From positions 591,411 through 655,410 of the forward strand of contig NZ_DF158897.1 in the NCBI RefSeq assembly GCF_000307265.1: a stretch of 64,000 nucleotides of DNA, in the 5' to 3' direction. Origin of the DNA: Oscillibacter ruminantium GH1. Its GTDB lineage: Bacteria; Bacillota; Clostridia; Oscillospirales; Oscillospiraceae. How positions within the stretch are numbered: position 1 is the stretch's first letter; every line of letters begins with the position of its first letter. This document shows, piece by piece, positions 35,308 to 43,832 of the stretch. The position numbers were made by a program, and so were the translations under genes. The notes under the pieces are model-generated. The model searched no databases and had not been told where the DNA came from. It saw only the letters and a program-made list of their open reading frames with translations.

Positions 35308-36705
35308 TCAATTGCCCTTCTTGGGAAAAGAGCCTTTCCCGTGGGTCACGGGATGGCTGTGGCCAAAGGGCTTGGGGCCTCTGCCGCCGCCACCGGGCTT
35401 GCCATAGGGCTTGCGGTCGCCGAACTCACCGGGCTTGCCGTAGGGCTTGCGGTCGCCGAACTCACCGGGCTTGCCATAGGGCTTCCGGTCACCGGGTGTA
35501 CCGGGCTTGCCGTAGGGCTTGCGGTCGCCGAACTCACCGGGCTTGCCATAGGGCTTCCGGTCACCGGGTGTACCGGGCTTTCCGTAAGGCTTCCGGTCAC
35601 CGGGTGCACCGGGCTTGCCGTAGGGCTTGCGGTCGCCGGATGCACCGGGTTTGCCATAGGGCTTGCGGTCACCGAATTCTCCGGGCTTGCCGTAGGGCTT
35701 GCGGTCGCCGGATGCACCGGGTTTGCCATAGGGCTTGCGGTCACCGAATTCTCCGGGCTTGCCATAGGGTTTGCGGTCGCCGGATGCACCGGGCTTGTCG
35801 TAGGGCTTGCGGTCGCCGAATTCTCCGGGTTTGCCGTAGGGCTTCCGGTCGCCGAACTCACCGGGCTTGCCGTAGGGTTTGCGGTCGCCGAATGCACCGG
35901 GCTTGCCATAGGGCTTGCGGTCGCCGAATTCTCCGGGCTTGCCATAGGGCTTGCGACTATCGGATGCACAGGGCTTGCCGTAAGGCTTGCGGTCGCCGAA
36001 TGCACCGGGCTTGCCATAGGGCTTGCGGTCGCCGAATTCTCCGGGCTTGCCGTAGGGCTTTCGGTCCCCGGATGCACCGGGCTTGCCATAAGGCTTTCGG
36101 TCGCCGAACTCACCGGGCTTGCCGTAAGGCTTTCGGTCCCCGGATGCATTGGGCTTACCGTAGGGTTTTTGGCTAAACTCCTTGCCGGCCGGCGGTTTTC
36201 CACCGCCTCGCGCCTGACGCAGGGATTTGGCGGGAGGTGTGGGCTTCGGCGGCTCCTCCGCCGCTTTACTCTCGCCGGGTTTCCGCTTTTTGCCGCGGCG
36301 GAGGTTCTTTTCGTGAAGGGCTTCCTCCGTTTTTCGCAGCGCGGCCCGCTGGGCCTTAACCGCAAGCCGGTCCGCCGTGTCGCCGTAGGTTTCCGCATTC
36401 TCGTCCGCCAGACGGCGGGCGATGGAGGCGGCAAAGCCAACATCGGTCACAGCCAAAAGCGCACAATCGCCCCGGCCAACGGCCCGGCCAAGTTCCTCTT
36501 TTGTAAAGGGAACCTGCATTTGCAGACACTGGCCCATCTCCGAAAAGTGGGCGGCCCGTCGGGCGGTGTTTTCCGCCGCGTCACAGGCCAGCAGCAGCAG
36601 CCGCACGTCCCGCGCTCTGGCGGCGGATTCCACCGACTCCTCGCCAACTTCAAGCATTCCGGCCCGTTTACACAGGCCCAGCGTGGACAGGATTTCCTTG
36701 CTCAC
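35308..36705 (-). CDS. ylxQ: YlxQ (L7Ae-family) protein with 22-unit repeat tail
   Basis: Residues 1-95 are the L7Ae/YlxQ RNA-binding domain (LGLCKRAGMLEVGEESV, LLLLACDAAENT), which normally makes up the whole ~100-residue protein. Here it continues through a basic linker into about 22 tandem copies of a 12-residue unit KPYGKPGEFGDR (variants GAS, GAF, GAP, GTP, NAS) from about residue 180 to 443, and ends GKGSFPKKGN. The tail is strongly positive and disordered. GTG 36705 overlaps the ylxR stop (GTGA). Function of the tail is unknown; RNA or ribosome contacts are likely. Confidence 0.9.
   Translation of the reverse strand: MSKEILSTLGLCKRAGMLEVGEESVESAARARDVRLLLLACDAAENTARRAAHFSEMGQCLQMQVPFTKEELGRAVGRGDCALLAVTDVGFAASIARRLADENAETYGDTADRLAVKAQRAALRKTEEALHEKNLRRGKKRKPGESKAAEEPPKPTPPAKSLRQARGGGKPPAGKEFSQKPYGKPNASGDRKPYGKPGEFGDRKPYGKPGASGDRKPYGKPGEFGDRKPYGKPGAFGDRKPYGKPCASDSRKPYGKPGEFGDRKPYGKPGAFGDRKPYGKPGEFGDRKPYGKPGEFGDRKPYDKPGASGDRKPYGKPGEFGDRKPYGKPGASGDRKPYGKPGEFGDRKPYGKPGASGDRKPYGKPGAPGDRKPYGKPGTPGDRKPYGKPGEFGDRKPYGKPGTPGDRKPYGKPGEFGDRKPYGKPGEFGDRKPYGKPGGGGRGPKPFGHSHPVTHGKGSFPKKGN
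35377..36168 (-). repeat. 36-bp tandem repeat array within ylxQ
   Basis: Twenty-two in-frame copies of 36 bp encode KPYGKPxxxGDR. Copies differ mainly in the four variable residues and in third bases, and GEF and GAS-type units alternate. As 36 is divisible by three and the unit has no stop in several frames, long false frames are open on both strands here. Confidence 0.97.
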
Positions 36706-36974
36706 TGGCTGCCTCCCAACTGACGCTCCATGGCGTCGTATACCTCCGGGGGGATTTGGGTCTCAAAGGCCCGCTCCAACGCCCGAGATTTGCGGGCTTT
36801 GCGCAGGCACTCCACGTCCGGACACACATACGCGCCCCGACCGGGCTTGCGGCCCTTGTCGTCCAGAGAAACTTCACCCTCCGGGGATTTAACAATCCGA
36901 ATCAGCGCCTTTTTCTCTTTCATCTCCCGGCAGCCAACACACTGCCGCTGCGGAATTTTTTTCACCTTCGGCAT
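36702..36974 (-). CDS. ylxR: YlxR family RNA-binding protein
   Basis: The 90-residue protein has the defining QRQCVGCREMKEKKALIRIV and GRGAYVCPDVECLRKARK with four cysteines that may bind zinc. YlxR (RnpM) proteins bind structured RNA, including RNase P RNA, and always lie between nusA and infB. Coupled to ylxQ by GTGA and 24 bp after nusA. Confidence 0.95.
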   Translation of the reverse strand: MPKVKKIPQRQCVGCREMKEKKALIRIVKSPEGEVSLDDKGRKPGRGAYVCPDVECLRKARKSRALERAFETQIPPEVYDAMERQLGGSQ

Positions 36975-36998
36975 GGCGTTTCCCCCGTTCTTCCGTGG

Positions 36999-38171
36999 TT
37001 ATTCCGCGTCGGGTGCGGGCGTTTCGTCTGCGGCGGCGGATTCCTCCACTGCGGGCGCGCTCGCTTCCGCGGCTTCTTCGTGATAGCTCTCGGGCTTGAT
37101 GTCAATCTTATAGCCGGTCAGGCGGGCTGCCAGACGGGCGTTCTGCCCCTCTTTGCCGATGGCAAGGCTCAGCTGATCGTCCGGCACCAGCACACGGCAG
37201 GCCTTGCCCTCGTCCGCCATCCAAACATCCACCACGTCGGCGGGAGCCAGTGCCGCGGCAATGAACGCGGCCGGGTCTTCGCTGAACTTTACAATGTCGA
37301 TCTTCTCGCCCCGCAGCTCCGCCACAATGTTTTCCACCCGCTGGCCCTTGGGGCCGACGCAGGCGCCGATGGGGTCCACATTTTCGTCGTTGGACCAGAC
37401 GGCCATCTTTGTACGGCTGCCGGCTTCCCGGGCAATGGACTTGACTTCCACCGTGCCGTCGTAAATTTCGGGGACTTCCAACTCGAATAACCGCTTGACA
37501 AGGCCCGGATGGGTCCGGGAGATCAGCACCTGAGGTCCGCGGGTGGATCGGCGGACCTCCACCACGTACACCTTGACGTGCATCCCTTCCACCAGCTCTT
37601 CGCCGGGGACCTGTTCGCCCGCCATCAGCAGTGCCTCGGTGGATTCGGTACCGGTGCCGATGCGCAGGGAGACGTTGCCGTTCCGCGTGTCGATTCGGGT
37701 GACCACGCCGGTAAGAATCTCATGCTGCTTGGAGTTAAACTCCTCATAAACCATGCCGCGCTCGGCTTCGCGCAGACCCTGAATGATGACCTGCTTGCCG
37801 TTGCCCGCGGCGATGCGGCCAAAGTCCGTGTTGTTCACGGGGACGTTAATTACGTCGCCGATTTCATACTTGGCGGAAATCTTTTTGGCCTCTTCCAAGG
37901 GCACCTCGTTGAAGGGGTCCACGTAATCCTCTTCGTCCACCACGTTTTTCTGAACGAACATCTGCAGCGTCCGGTGCTCCACATCCACGTCCACGATCAC
38001 GTTGTCCACCTGATCCTTGCAGTCCCGCTTATAGGCGGTGGTCAGCGCCTGAACGATCTTATCCAGCATAAAGGATTGGGGGATATTCCGCTCTTTTTCA
38101 ATCATTTCCAGCGCGGTAAAAATCTCACTGCAATTCATGCCGGCGGGTTCCTTCTGCTTCTTGCCTCTCAT
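36999..38171 (-). CDS. nusA: Transcription termination/antitermination factor NusA
   Basis: The 390-residue protein has the NusA N-terminal domain (MNCSEIFTALEMIEKERNI, with 11 residues before it), S1 domain (EILTGVVTRIDTRNGNVSL), and the KH pair with ACVGPKGQRVENIVAELRGE and SLAIGKEGQNARLAARLTG, plus an acidic tail. It binds RNA polymerase and controls pausing and termination. ATG 38171 is favoured by AAAGGAG eight bases upstream over the later ATG at MNCSE. Confidence 0.97.
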   Translation of the reverse strand: MRGKKQKEPAGMNCSEIFTALEMIEKERNIPQSFMLDKIVQALTTAYKRDCKDQVDNVIVDVDVEHRTLQMFVQKNVVDEEDYVDPFNEVPLEEAKKISAKYEIGDVINVPVNNTDFGRIAAGNGKQVIIQGLREAERGMVYEEFNSKQHEILTGVVTRIDTRNGNVSLRIGTGTESTEALLMAGEQVPGEELVEGMHVKVYVVEVRRSTRGPQVLISRTHPGLVKRLFELEVPEIYDGTVEVKSIAREAGSRTKMAVWSNDENVDPIGACVGPKGQRVENIVAELRGEKIDIVKFSEDPAAFIAAALAPADVVDVWMADEGKACRVLVPDDQLSLAIGKEGQNARLAARLTGYKIDIKPESYHEEAAEASAPAVEESAAADETPAPDAE

Positions 38172-38229
38172 TGCCTGTACTCCTTTTATGATATGATACG
38201 TTTTCTTCGCCTGTTTTATTTTTCCCGGA

Positions 38230-38694
38230 TCAGGAGAACTCCACTCGCAGACGCACCAGCGCGGTGTCCGCCTTTTCAAAAATCATTTCCTGTTCGCCCA
38301 CGCGCACGGTGACGGTTCCAGTGGCCTCGTCGTATCCGGCGAGGATACCGGCGAACTCCTTTCGTCCGTCACGATTGCGATACAGCTTCACGGTAACGGG
38401 ACTGCCCATGAATTTTGCAAAATCGCCGGGGCGCTTCAGCGCCCGCTCCGCGCCCGCGGAGCCGACCTCCAGCGTATAGCTGCCCTCAATGGGATCCGCC
38501 TCGTCTAAAAGATCCGACAGCGCTCTTGAAATGGCCTCGCAGTCCAGAATGTCCACGCCGCCGTCTTTGTCCAGCAGCACCCGCAGATACCAAGCGCCCG
38601 CTTCTTTCACGTATTCCACGTCCCAGAGGGCGCAGCCCCGCTCCGCAATGATGGGGGCCGCCAGATCTGCGGTCAGTTCCGTAATCTTTTTCAA
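38230..38694 (-). CDS. rimP: Ribosome maturation factor RimP
   Basis: The 154-residue factor acts in early 30S assembly. It shows the family blocks GCALWDVEYVKEAGAWYLRV, ISRALSDLLDEADPI and YTLEVGSAGAERALKRPGDF. Start is TTG 38694, 7 bases after GGGAGG. It opens the rimP-nusA-infB cluster; a weak TTGCTT...TACTGT promoter-like pair lies near 38,835-38,865. Confidence 0.95.
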   Translation of the reverse strand: MKKITELTADLAAPIIAERGCALWDVEYVKEAGAWYLRVLLDKDGGVDILDCEAISRALSDLLDEADPIEGSYTLEVGSAGAERALKRPGDFAKFMGSPVTVKLYRNRDGRKEFAGILAGYDEATGTVTVRVGEQEMIFEKADTALVRLRVEFS

Positions 38695-38904
38695 GGAAAT
38701 GCCTCCCTTTCACGCCGTTCAGGCCAAAAAACTTCCATTTTTTTCAAATTGTGGCCTTTGGAAAAAGGCCAACAAAAAGAGCGGACACTAGGCCCACTCC
38801 ACAAAACCACCAATACTACCTTGATAACAGTATCACGATTTTTCCCGAAAAGCAAGTATTTTCTGTGAAATTTCAAAGAAAATCTGAGCGGAAAATGACA
38901 AAAA

Positions 38905-38927
38905 CCGGAGCGCATGGCGCGCTCCGG
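38905..38927 (-). terminator. Terminator of the sigma/anti-sigma operon
   Basis: CCGGAGCGC/GCGCTCCGG stem with T5 on the minus strand, 18 bp after the anti-sigma stop. Confidence 0.85.
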
Positions 38928-38944
38928 TCCTGTTTGATAAAAAA

Positions 38945-39913
38945 TTATTTCAGATAGCCGGGGACAGCAATGTCCGAGATGGCGTTCGTGGGAATGGTGA
39001 ACTCAACCACGCCCATATACATGGGTGCCACGTCGCCCTCGTTAAATACAATGGTGAGCTGCCCGTTCTCGTTCACGTAGAACGCTGTGTTCGGGTCAAG
39101 GGCGGTGAAGTTCCAATCGGTCACCTCATCATCCAGCCAATAATATACGTTCTCGTCCGCGTCCATCTGCGTGCGCATCTGGGCTTGGATGTTTTTGGTC
39201 AGCACGTCCAGATAGCCGCTGCCCGACTGGAACAGATCGCCCAAGGTCAAAATCTTCCCCGTGGCCTTGTCCACGTTGTAGATTTTCACAGACTCGTTTC
39301 CGCTGGCCATGACCACGCTCTTGTTGAACCGCAGGGCGAACAGGGCGGCGTTGTCTGTGGCCACGGTGTAGTCCAGATTCAGTTCATAGTGATTCGTCTC
39401 CGCCGTGGGTGCGTCGGGATCGTTTGCGTATTCTTCACTCGAAGCGGCGTCTTTTTCATACTCGGCAATGATGGTGTCGGTGTATGCCTGAATGGCGTCG
39501 TTCAGCTCTCCGCCATTTTCCACCTCGGGGACGTTGATGGTGGCGGAGACGGTGTCTCCCCGCTGATCTTCATAGGTGCGGAATGTGACCACCTTGGTAA
39601 TCAGGCCCAGCAGGGGAACCTGTTCCATGGCGTGAGCTACGCCTGCGCCGGAATTGGCCAGAACCACAACTGTCAGCATGGCGGCGGCGCAGGTGCCGAA
39701 CACTTTTCTCAGATACCGGTGTTTCTTCGCAGGATGCGATTCCCGGGCCTGTGTGCTTTGCGTGTTCTGCGCGTTTTCTGCGTTTTCGGCATTCTTTGCC
39801 TGGGCGATGGACGAGCGGACACGGAATTCCAGACCCTCCGGGATGGGAATCGACTCGTATTCCCGCTTCAGCGTCTCCAGTTCCTTCGTCTCGTTTAAAT
39901 TGTTTTCATTCAT
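38945..39913 (-). CDS. RsiV-like anti-sigma factor (DUF3298)
   Basis: The 322-residue protein has a short cytosolic start that would hold the sigma factor, a low-complexity Asn/Ala/Gln stretch (AENAENAQNTQSTQ, 42-55), a membrane helix (CAAAMLTVVVLANSGAGVA), and an outer DUF4163/DUF3298 region (HYELNLDYTVATDNAALFALRF onward). This is the layout of RsiV, which releases SigV when its outer domain detects lysozyme. Its ATG overlaps the sigma gene (ATGA). The ligand here is unproven. Confidence 0.88.
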   Translation of the reverse strand: MNENNLNETKELETLKREYESIPIPEGLEFRVRSSIAQAKNAENAENAQNTQSTQARESHPAKKHRYLRKVFGTCAAAMLTVVVLANSGAGVAHAMEQVPLLGLITKVVTFRTYEDQRGDTVSATINVPEVENGGELNDAIQAYTDTIIAEYEKDAASSEEYANDPDAPTAETNHYELNLDYTVATDNAALFALRFNKSVVMASGNESVKIYNVDKATGKILTLGDLFQSGSGYLDVLTKNIQAQMRTQMDADENVYYWLDDEVTDWNFTALDPNTAFYVNENGQLTIVFNEGDVAPMYMGVVEFTIPTNAISDIAVPGYLK

Positions 39914-40398
39914 GACGCGGATGCTCCTTCCGTCAGTTGGATTTTCAACTTTTTAAGGCTTCGGTACAGGATGGTTTTGACCGTGTTCAAATTGTCACCG
40001 GTGACATCGGCAATATCCTGTAATTTCAGATCCTCGAAAAACCGGAGGACGATCACGGTCCGTTCTTTTTCGTCCAGCACATCCAGCGCCCGGAGTGTGT
40101 CCAGATCCCGGTATACGTCCTCGCGCCCCTCCTCGGGCGGGGCCTCGGACACGGTTTCCCGGGACCGCCTGCGCAGGAAATCCAGCGCAGTATTGACCAC
40201 AATGCGACACAGCCAGCTTTTCAGTGCGGGTTTACTTCGCAGTTCGCCGGAAGAGGAGATTGCCTTGCAGACGCTCTCCTGCACAATGTCCATGGCGTCG
40301 TCCGGGTTCTTGACATAGGTGTAGGCCAGCCGATACATGGACGTGTAGGACTCCATAATCTGAGCTTCCACCTGTTTTCGCTGATTTTCGGGGATCAT
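39910..40398 (-). CDS. ECF-type RNA polymerase sigma factor (SigV-like)
   Basis: The 162-residue factor has region 2 (YRLAYTYVKNPDDAMDIVQE) and region 4 (FFEDLKLQDIADVTGDNLNT) typical of ECF sigma-70 proteins. ATG 40398 follows AGGAGG. Together with the coupled RsiV-like anti-sigma gene it forms a cell-envelope stress unit. The target promoter cannot be read from this window. Confidence 0.93.
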   Translation of the reverse strand: MIPENQRKQVEAQIMESYTSMYRLAYTYVKNPDDAMDIVQESVCKAISSSGELRSKPALKSWLCRIVVNTALDFLRRRSRETVSEAPPEEGREDVYRDLDTLRALDVLDEKERTVIVLRFFEDLKLQDIADVTGDNLNTVKTILYRSLKKLKIQLTEGASAS

Positions 40399-40595
40399 CA
40401 AAAGCCTCCTTTCAAGAGCGGCGGGGCAGTCCCGCGTACGTCGGTCCACCCGCGTGCCCTTCGTCTGTAAGACGGCGGAGCAGGGCGGGAAAGTTTGGGG
40501 CATGAAAAATTATTTAAGGAAGCATCGCGCAAGTGCGCTTTTTTTACCACAAAATTTTCCCACAAACCGTCTGCAACCAATCGCGCGGGATTGCC

Positions 40596-41414
40596 TCAGA
40601 CTTTCTTTCGCAGCCGTTCCACAACGCAGGCCAGCAGAAATAAAATCAGATCCGCCGCCACCACGGTGGCGCCCACAGGTGTGGACCGCGCGAAGGAGAA
40701 GATCAGTCCCGCGCAGAAGCAGAGAACGGCGGTGACGCCCGCGCAGAGCACCACGCCCCGAAAGCTGCGGAACAGACGCATGGCGGTCAGCGCCGGAAAA
40801 ATGACCAGAGACGAGATCAGCATGGCTCCCATCATCCGCATTCCCAGCACGATGGTCAGCGCCGTCAGGATGGAGAGGAGAGTATTGTACAGTTCCACCC
40901 GCATCCCGGTGGCCCGGGCGAAATTTTCATCAAAGGTAATGGCAAACAGCTTGTGGTAAAAGAGAACAAACAAAACCAGCACCGCGGCGGACACCACCGC
41001 AGAGAGCACCACGTCCGTCTCCGTCATGGCCAGCACGCTGCCAAACATATAGTTGTCCACGTCCGTGGTCATGCCGGTGGTCAGGGAGATTACCAGAATG
41101 CCGATGGCCAGAGCCGACGCGCTGACCACCGCGATGGCCGCGTCGCTGCCGAGGCGGCTGCCGGAGTTTGCCAGCCGCAAGAGAAAAAACGCCGCCAGAA
41201 TCACCACGGGAATTGAAAAGTACAGCGGCGTGACGCCCAGTGCCACCGCCACTGCCAGCGCCCCGAAGGACACATGGCTCAGGCCGTCGCCGATCATGGA
41301 ATAGCGCTTTAAAACCAGCGACACTCCCAAAAGCGCCGCGCACAGGCTCACAAGAATGCCCACCACCAATGCCCGCTGCATAAACGGCCAGGAGAACATT
41401 TGCACAAGATTCAT
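40596..41414 (-). CDS. znuB: Zinc/manganese ABC transporter permease
   Basis: The 272-residue integral membrane protein has about seven to eight helices and the ABC-3 family segments YSMIGDGLSHVSFGALA and TGMRVELYNTLLSILTA. It forms the channel of a high-affinity metal importer with the ATPase gene, whose stop overlaps its start (TGATG). No metal-binding lipoprotein (znuA) is visible nearby. Regulation through the upstream Zur-type protein points to zinc. Confidence 0.92.
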   Translation of the reverse strand: MNLVQMFSWPFMQRALVVGILVSLCAALLGVSLVLKRYSMIGDGLSHVSFGALAVAVALGVTPLYFSIPVVILAAFFLLRLANSGSRLGSDAAIAVVSASALAIGILVISLTTGMTTDVDNYMFGSVLAMTETDVVLSAVVSAAVLVLFVLFYHKLFAITFDENFARATGMRVELYNTLLSILTALTIVLGMRMMGAMLISSLVIFPALTAMRLFRSFRGVVLCAGVTAVLCFCAGLIFSFARSTPVGATVVAADLILFLLACVVERLRKKV

Positions 41415-42127
41415 CACTGCTCCTCCTTCCGGAACCGGCGACCCTCCGGCGACTGGAGGTATTCTTCCACCTTGCCGTAAAACCAACTCGTTTTGCCGAT
41501 GTGCAGCACCGTTTGCGCGTTTTCCAGCGCGGAGCGCAGGTCGTGAGTCACCATGACCACCGCCATGCCCTCTTTTTCGTTGAGATAGCGCAGCGTCTTA
41601 TAAAGGTCCTGCGCGGCGGCGGGGTCCAGCCCCGTGACCGGCTCGTCCAGAATCAGCAGCCGGCTGGCGGCGCACAGCGCCCGGGCCAGCAGCGTTCGCT
41701 GCTGCTGCCCGCCGGAGAGGTCCCGATAGCACCGATCCTTTAATTCAAGGATGCCCAGCTTGCCGATGGCTTGCAGCGCGGCGGTCTTCTGGGCTGCCGT
41801 ATAAAAAAAGCGAAACCCTTTTTGATTCAAAAAGCCGGACAGCACCACCTCATATACCGTGGCGGGGAAATCCTTCTGGGCCTGTGTCTGCTGCGGAAGA
41901 TATCCAATCGCGCCGTTTTTCAGCTCCGCCGCCCGGTCAATGCTGCCCGCCATGGGAGAGAGAAGGCCCAAAAGCCCCTTCATCAGCGTGGACTTTCCCG
42001 ACCCGTTGTCGCCCACCACACAGAGATAATCTCCGGCGGACACGCTGAGATTCAAGCCCGTCAGCACCGCCCGGCCCTCATAGCCCAAGGCGGCGTCCCG
42101 ACAGACAATCAGTTCATTGCTCTCCAT
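41414..42127 (-). CDS. znuC: Zinc ABC transporter ATP-binding protein
   Basis: The 237-residue ATPase shows Walker A GDNGSGKSTLM, the Q loop YLPQQ, the LSGGQQQR signature and Walker B LLILDEPVTGLD, with the final switch His (VTHD). It powers uptake through the adjacent permease and overlaps both neighbours (14 bases with zur, TGATG with znuB), a compact three-gene operon. Confidence 0.94.
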   Translation of the reverse strand: MESNELIVCRDAALGYEGRAVLTGLNLSVSAGDYLCVVGDNGSGKSTLMKGLLGLLSPMAGSIDRAAELKNGAIGYLPQQTQAQKDFPATVYEVVLSGFLNQKGFRFFYTAAQKTAALQAIGKLGILELKDRCYRDLSGGQQQRTLLARALCAASRLLILDEPVTGLDPAAAQDLYKTLRYLNEKEGMAVVMVTHDLRSALENAQTVLHIGKTSWFYGKVEEYLQSPEGRRFRKEEQ

Positions 42128-42536
42128 CTTTTCGCTCCTTTTTCGCGCAGGCTTCGCACAGTCCGGAAAACAGGGTCCGCCGGTGGTCCACCGTAAAATG
42201 ATGCTCTTGCAGCAGATGCTCGTATAGGGGCTGCAGCTGCGTGCAGTCCAGATGAAGGATGCGCCCGCAGGACTCGCATTTTAAAAGAAGGCAGTCTTGT
42301 TTCCTATCCCCCTCCGGGTGGCTGCAATACTGAAAGTAGGCCCCCTCCTCGGTATTCACCTTGTGAACCTGACCCGCTGCCTCCAGCTTTTCCATCTGGC
42401 GATACACGGTGGCAAGGCCCACGGGCTGCCCGCTCTGACGCAGTTCCGCCGCCAAATCCGCCGCGGACATCGGCATGTCCCGCCGCTGCTTCAGGCAGTT
42501 TAAAATCGCCTGCTGCTGTTTTGTGGAATAGGCCAT
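42114..42536 (-). CDS. zur: Fur family regulator, probably Zur
   Basis: The 140-residue protein has the winged-helix part (MSAADLAAELRQSGQPVGLA then TVYRQMEKLEAAG) and metal-binding region with CESCGRILHLDC and CEACAKK, the two CxxC pairs of a structural zinc site. As first gene of a zinc uptake operon with a palindrome at its own promoter, it most likely represses the operon when zinc is plentiful. ATG 42536 follows GGAGGG; the TTG before it is less likely. Confidence 0.9.
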   Translation of the reverse strand: MAYSTKQQQAILNCLKQRRDMPMSAADLAAELRQSGQPVGLATVYRQMEKLEAAGQVHKVNTEEGAYFQYCSHPEGDRKQDCLLLKCESCGRILHLDCTQLQPLYEHLLQEHHFTVDHRRTLFSGLCEACAKKERKDGEQ

Positions 42537-42556
42537 CAACCGTCCCTCCTGTAAAA

Positions 42557-42573
42557 ATGAAAATCATTTTCAT
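42557..42573. promoter_or_regulatory. Fur/Zur-box palindrome
   Basis: ATGAAAATCATTTTCAT is a perfect 17-bp palindrome immediately downstream of the -10 of the zur operon. Its form is close to Fur-family boxes and fits autoregulation. Confidence 0.8.
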
Positions 42574-42600
42574 ATTATAGACACTGACGAAAAAAGTCAA
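42574..42600 (-). promoter_or_regulatory. Promoter of zur-znuC-znuB
   Basis: Minus-strand TTGACT (42600-42595) and TATAAT (42579-42574) with a short 15-base spacer. The palindrome lies over the expected transcription start. Confidence 0.65.
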
Positions 42601-42743
42601 GGGATTTGTTTTGCTGTTGCAAACAGCGGCGCAAAAGTGTATGGTAAGGGCAGGACGGTGAAATGCCGTTTTGAAATTACGCAAATAATACGCAACATGC
42701 GCGCCTGCCGCTGCGGGCTGCGCGGCGAACGTATGGAGGGTTT

Positions 42744-43661
42744 ATGAAAGTTACTCTTGTCATCATGGCGGCGGGACTTGGCTCCCGATATGGCGGCAGC
42801 AAACAGGTGGACGGCATTGGTCCCAACAATGAGATTTTAATGGAGTATTCCATTTATGACGCTTTGCGGGCGGGCTTTAACAAGGTAGTCTTCATCATCA
42901 AGCCGGAGATGGAGGAGCTGATGGAGCGTATCTGCGGGAACTATCTCCGCAAGCGCACCGCGCTGGATGGAACGCCGGTAGAGGTGGCTTACGCCTTTCA
43001 GGATTTTTCCTCCGTGCCGGATTTTTATCACATTCCCGTGGAGCGGACAAAGCCTTTTGGAACGGTTCACGCCTTGCTCTGCGCGGCGCAGGCGGTCCAT
43101 GAGCCGTTTTGTGTCATCAATGCCGACGATTACTATGGGATCGACGCCTACCGCACCATTTACCAAGAGTTGACGGCTCTGCCCGAAAGCGGACGGGGAA
43201 CCATGGTGGGATATCTCTTGAAGAATACCGCCAGCCTGCACGGAACAGTGTCCCGGGGTGTTTGCGCCGTGGCGGACGGAAAGCTCCAGTCTGTGCGGGA
43301 GGCGCTGAAGATTCAGCTTTATCCGGACGGCACGCTGAAAGATCTGGCAGAAGACCGCACCCTCTCTCCGGATACGGTGGTGTCCATGAACTTCTGGGGG
43401 TTCACGCCCAGCATTTTTCCGGCACTGAACGCCTATTTTGAAAATTTTCTCCGCACCGAGGCGGGGGAGAACGTCAAGGCGGAGTGCCTGCTTCCGGTGA
43501 TGGTGGGGCATGAACTGGATACCGGGCGGATGGAGGTATCGGTCCTCCACTCTGCGGACCGCTGGTTCGGCATGACCTATCATGAGGACCGGGACCGGGT
43601 GGCGGAGGAACTGAAAAAGCTCCACGACTCCGGCGCCTATCCCATCACACTGAAAGGCTGA
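42744..43661 (+). CDS. Nucleotidyltransferase (sugar-1-phosphate NTP transferase-like)
   Basis: The 305-residue protein has the nucleotide-binding MAAGLGSRYGGSKQVDGIGP, a variant of the usual GxGTRLxPxT, then CVINADDYYG with the metal-binding Asp and PFGTVHALLCAA. It belongs to NDP-sugar pyrophosphorylase-like proteins whose exact substrate is unknown. Start ATG 42744 is preceded by GGAGGG. It stands alone between terminators, not near other sugar genes. Confidence 0.85.
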   Translation: MKVTLVIMAAGLGSRYGGSKQVDGIGPNNEILMEYSIYDALRAGFNKVVFIIKPEMEELMERICGNYLRKRTALDGTPVEVAYAFQDFSSVPDFYHIPVERTKPFGTVHALLCAAQAVHEPFCVINADDYYGIDAYRTIYQELTALPESGRGTMVGYLLKNTASLHGTVSRGVCAVADGKLQSVREALKIQLYPDGTLKDLAEDRTLSPDTVVSMNFWGFTPSIFPALNAYFENFLRTEAGENVKAECLLPVMVGHELDTGRMEVSVLHSADRWFGMTYHEDRDRVAEELKKLHDSGAYPITLKG

Positions 43662-43696
43662 GCTGGGCTTTCTGACTGCTGAGATGATTGAATAAA

Positions 43697-43728
43697 AGCC
43701 GTCCCGCTCCAATTGGAGCGGGACGGCT
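43697..43728 (+). terminator. Terminator of nucleotidyltransferase gene
   Basis: AGCCGTCCCGCTCC with AATT loop and its full complement; the following CTTGCTTGC is only moderately T-rich. Confidence 0.65.
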
Positions 43729-43832
43729 CTTGCTTGCTGAAAGCAATTCCGCTTTCCGGGCGTTGAACCGAAGAGAAAAACGGTGTATAGTGGACAAAAC
43801 GGACGACGGAGCAGTCCGGCAGGAGGTGGGGC

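Noticed and set aside
35377-36168. CRISPR-like regular repeats
   Set aside because: The repeats are contiguous and in frame inside a gene, without unique spacers.
35097-36723. Two long plus-strand frames and a second minus frame over the ylxQ repeats
   Set aside because: The repeat unit is 36 bp and free of stops in several frames, so these stay open by chance; only the frame with the L7Ae domain is coding.
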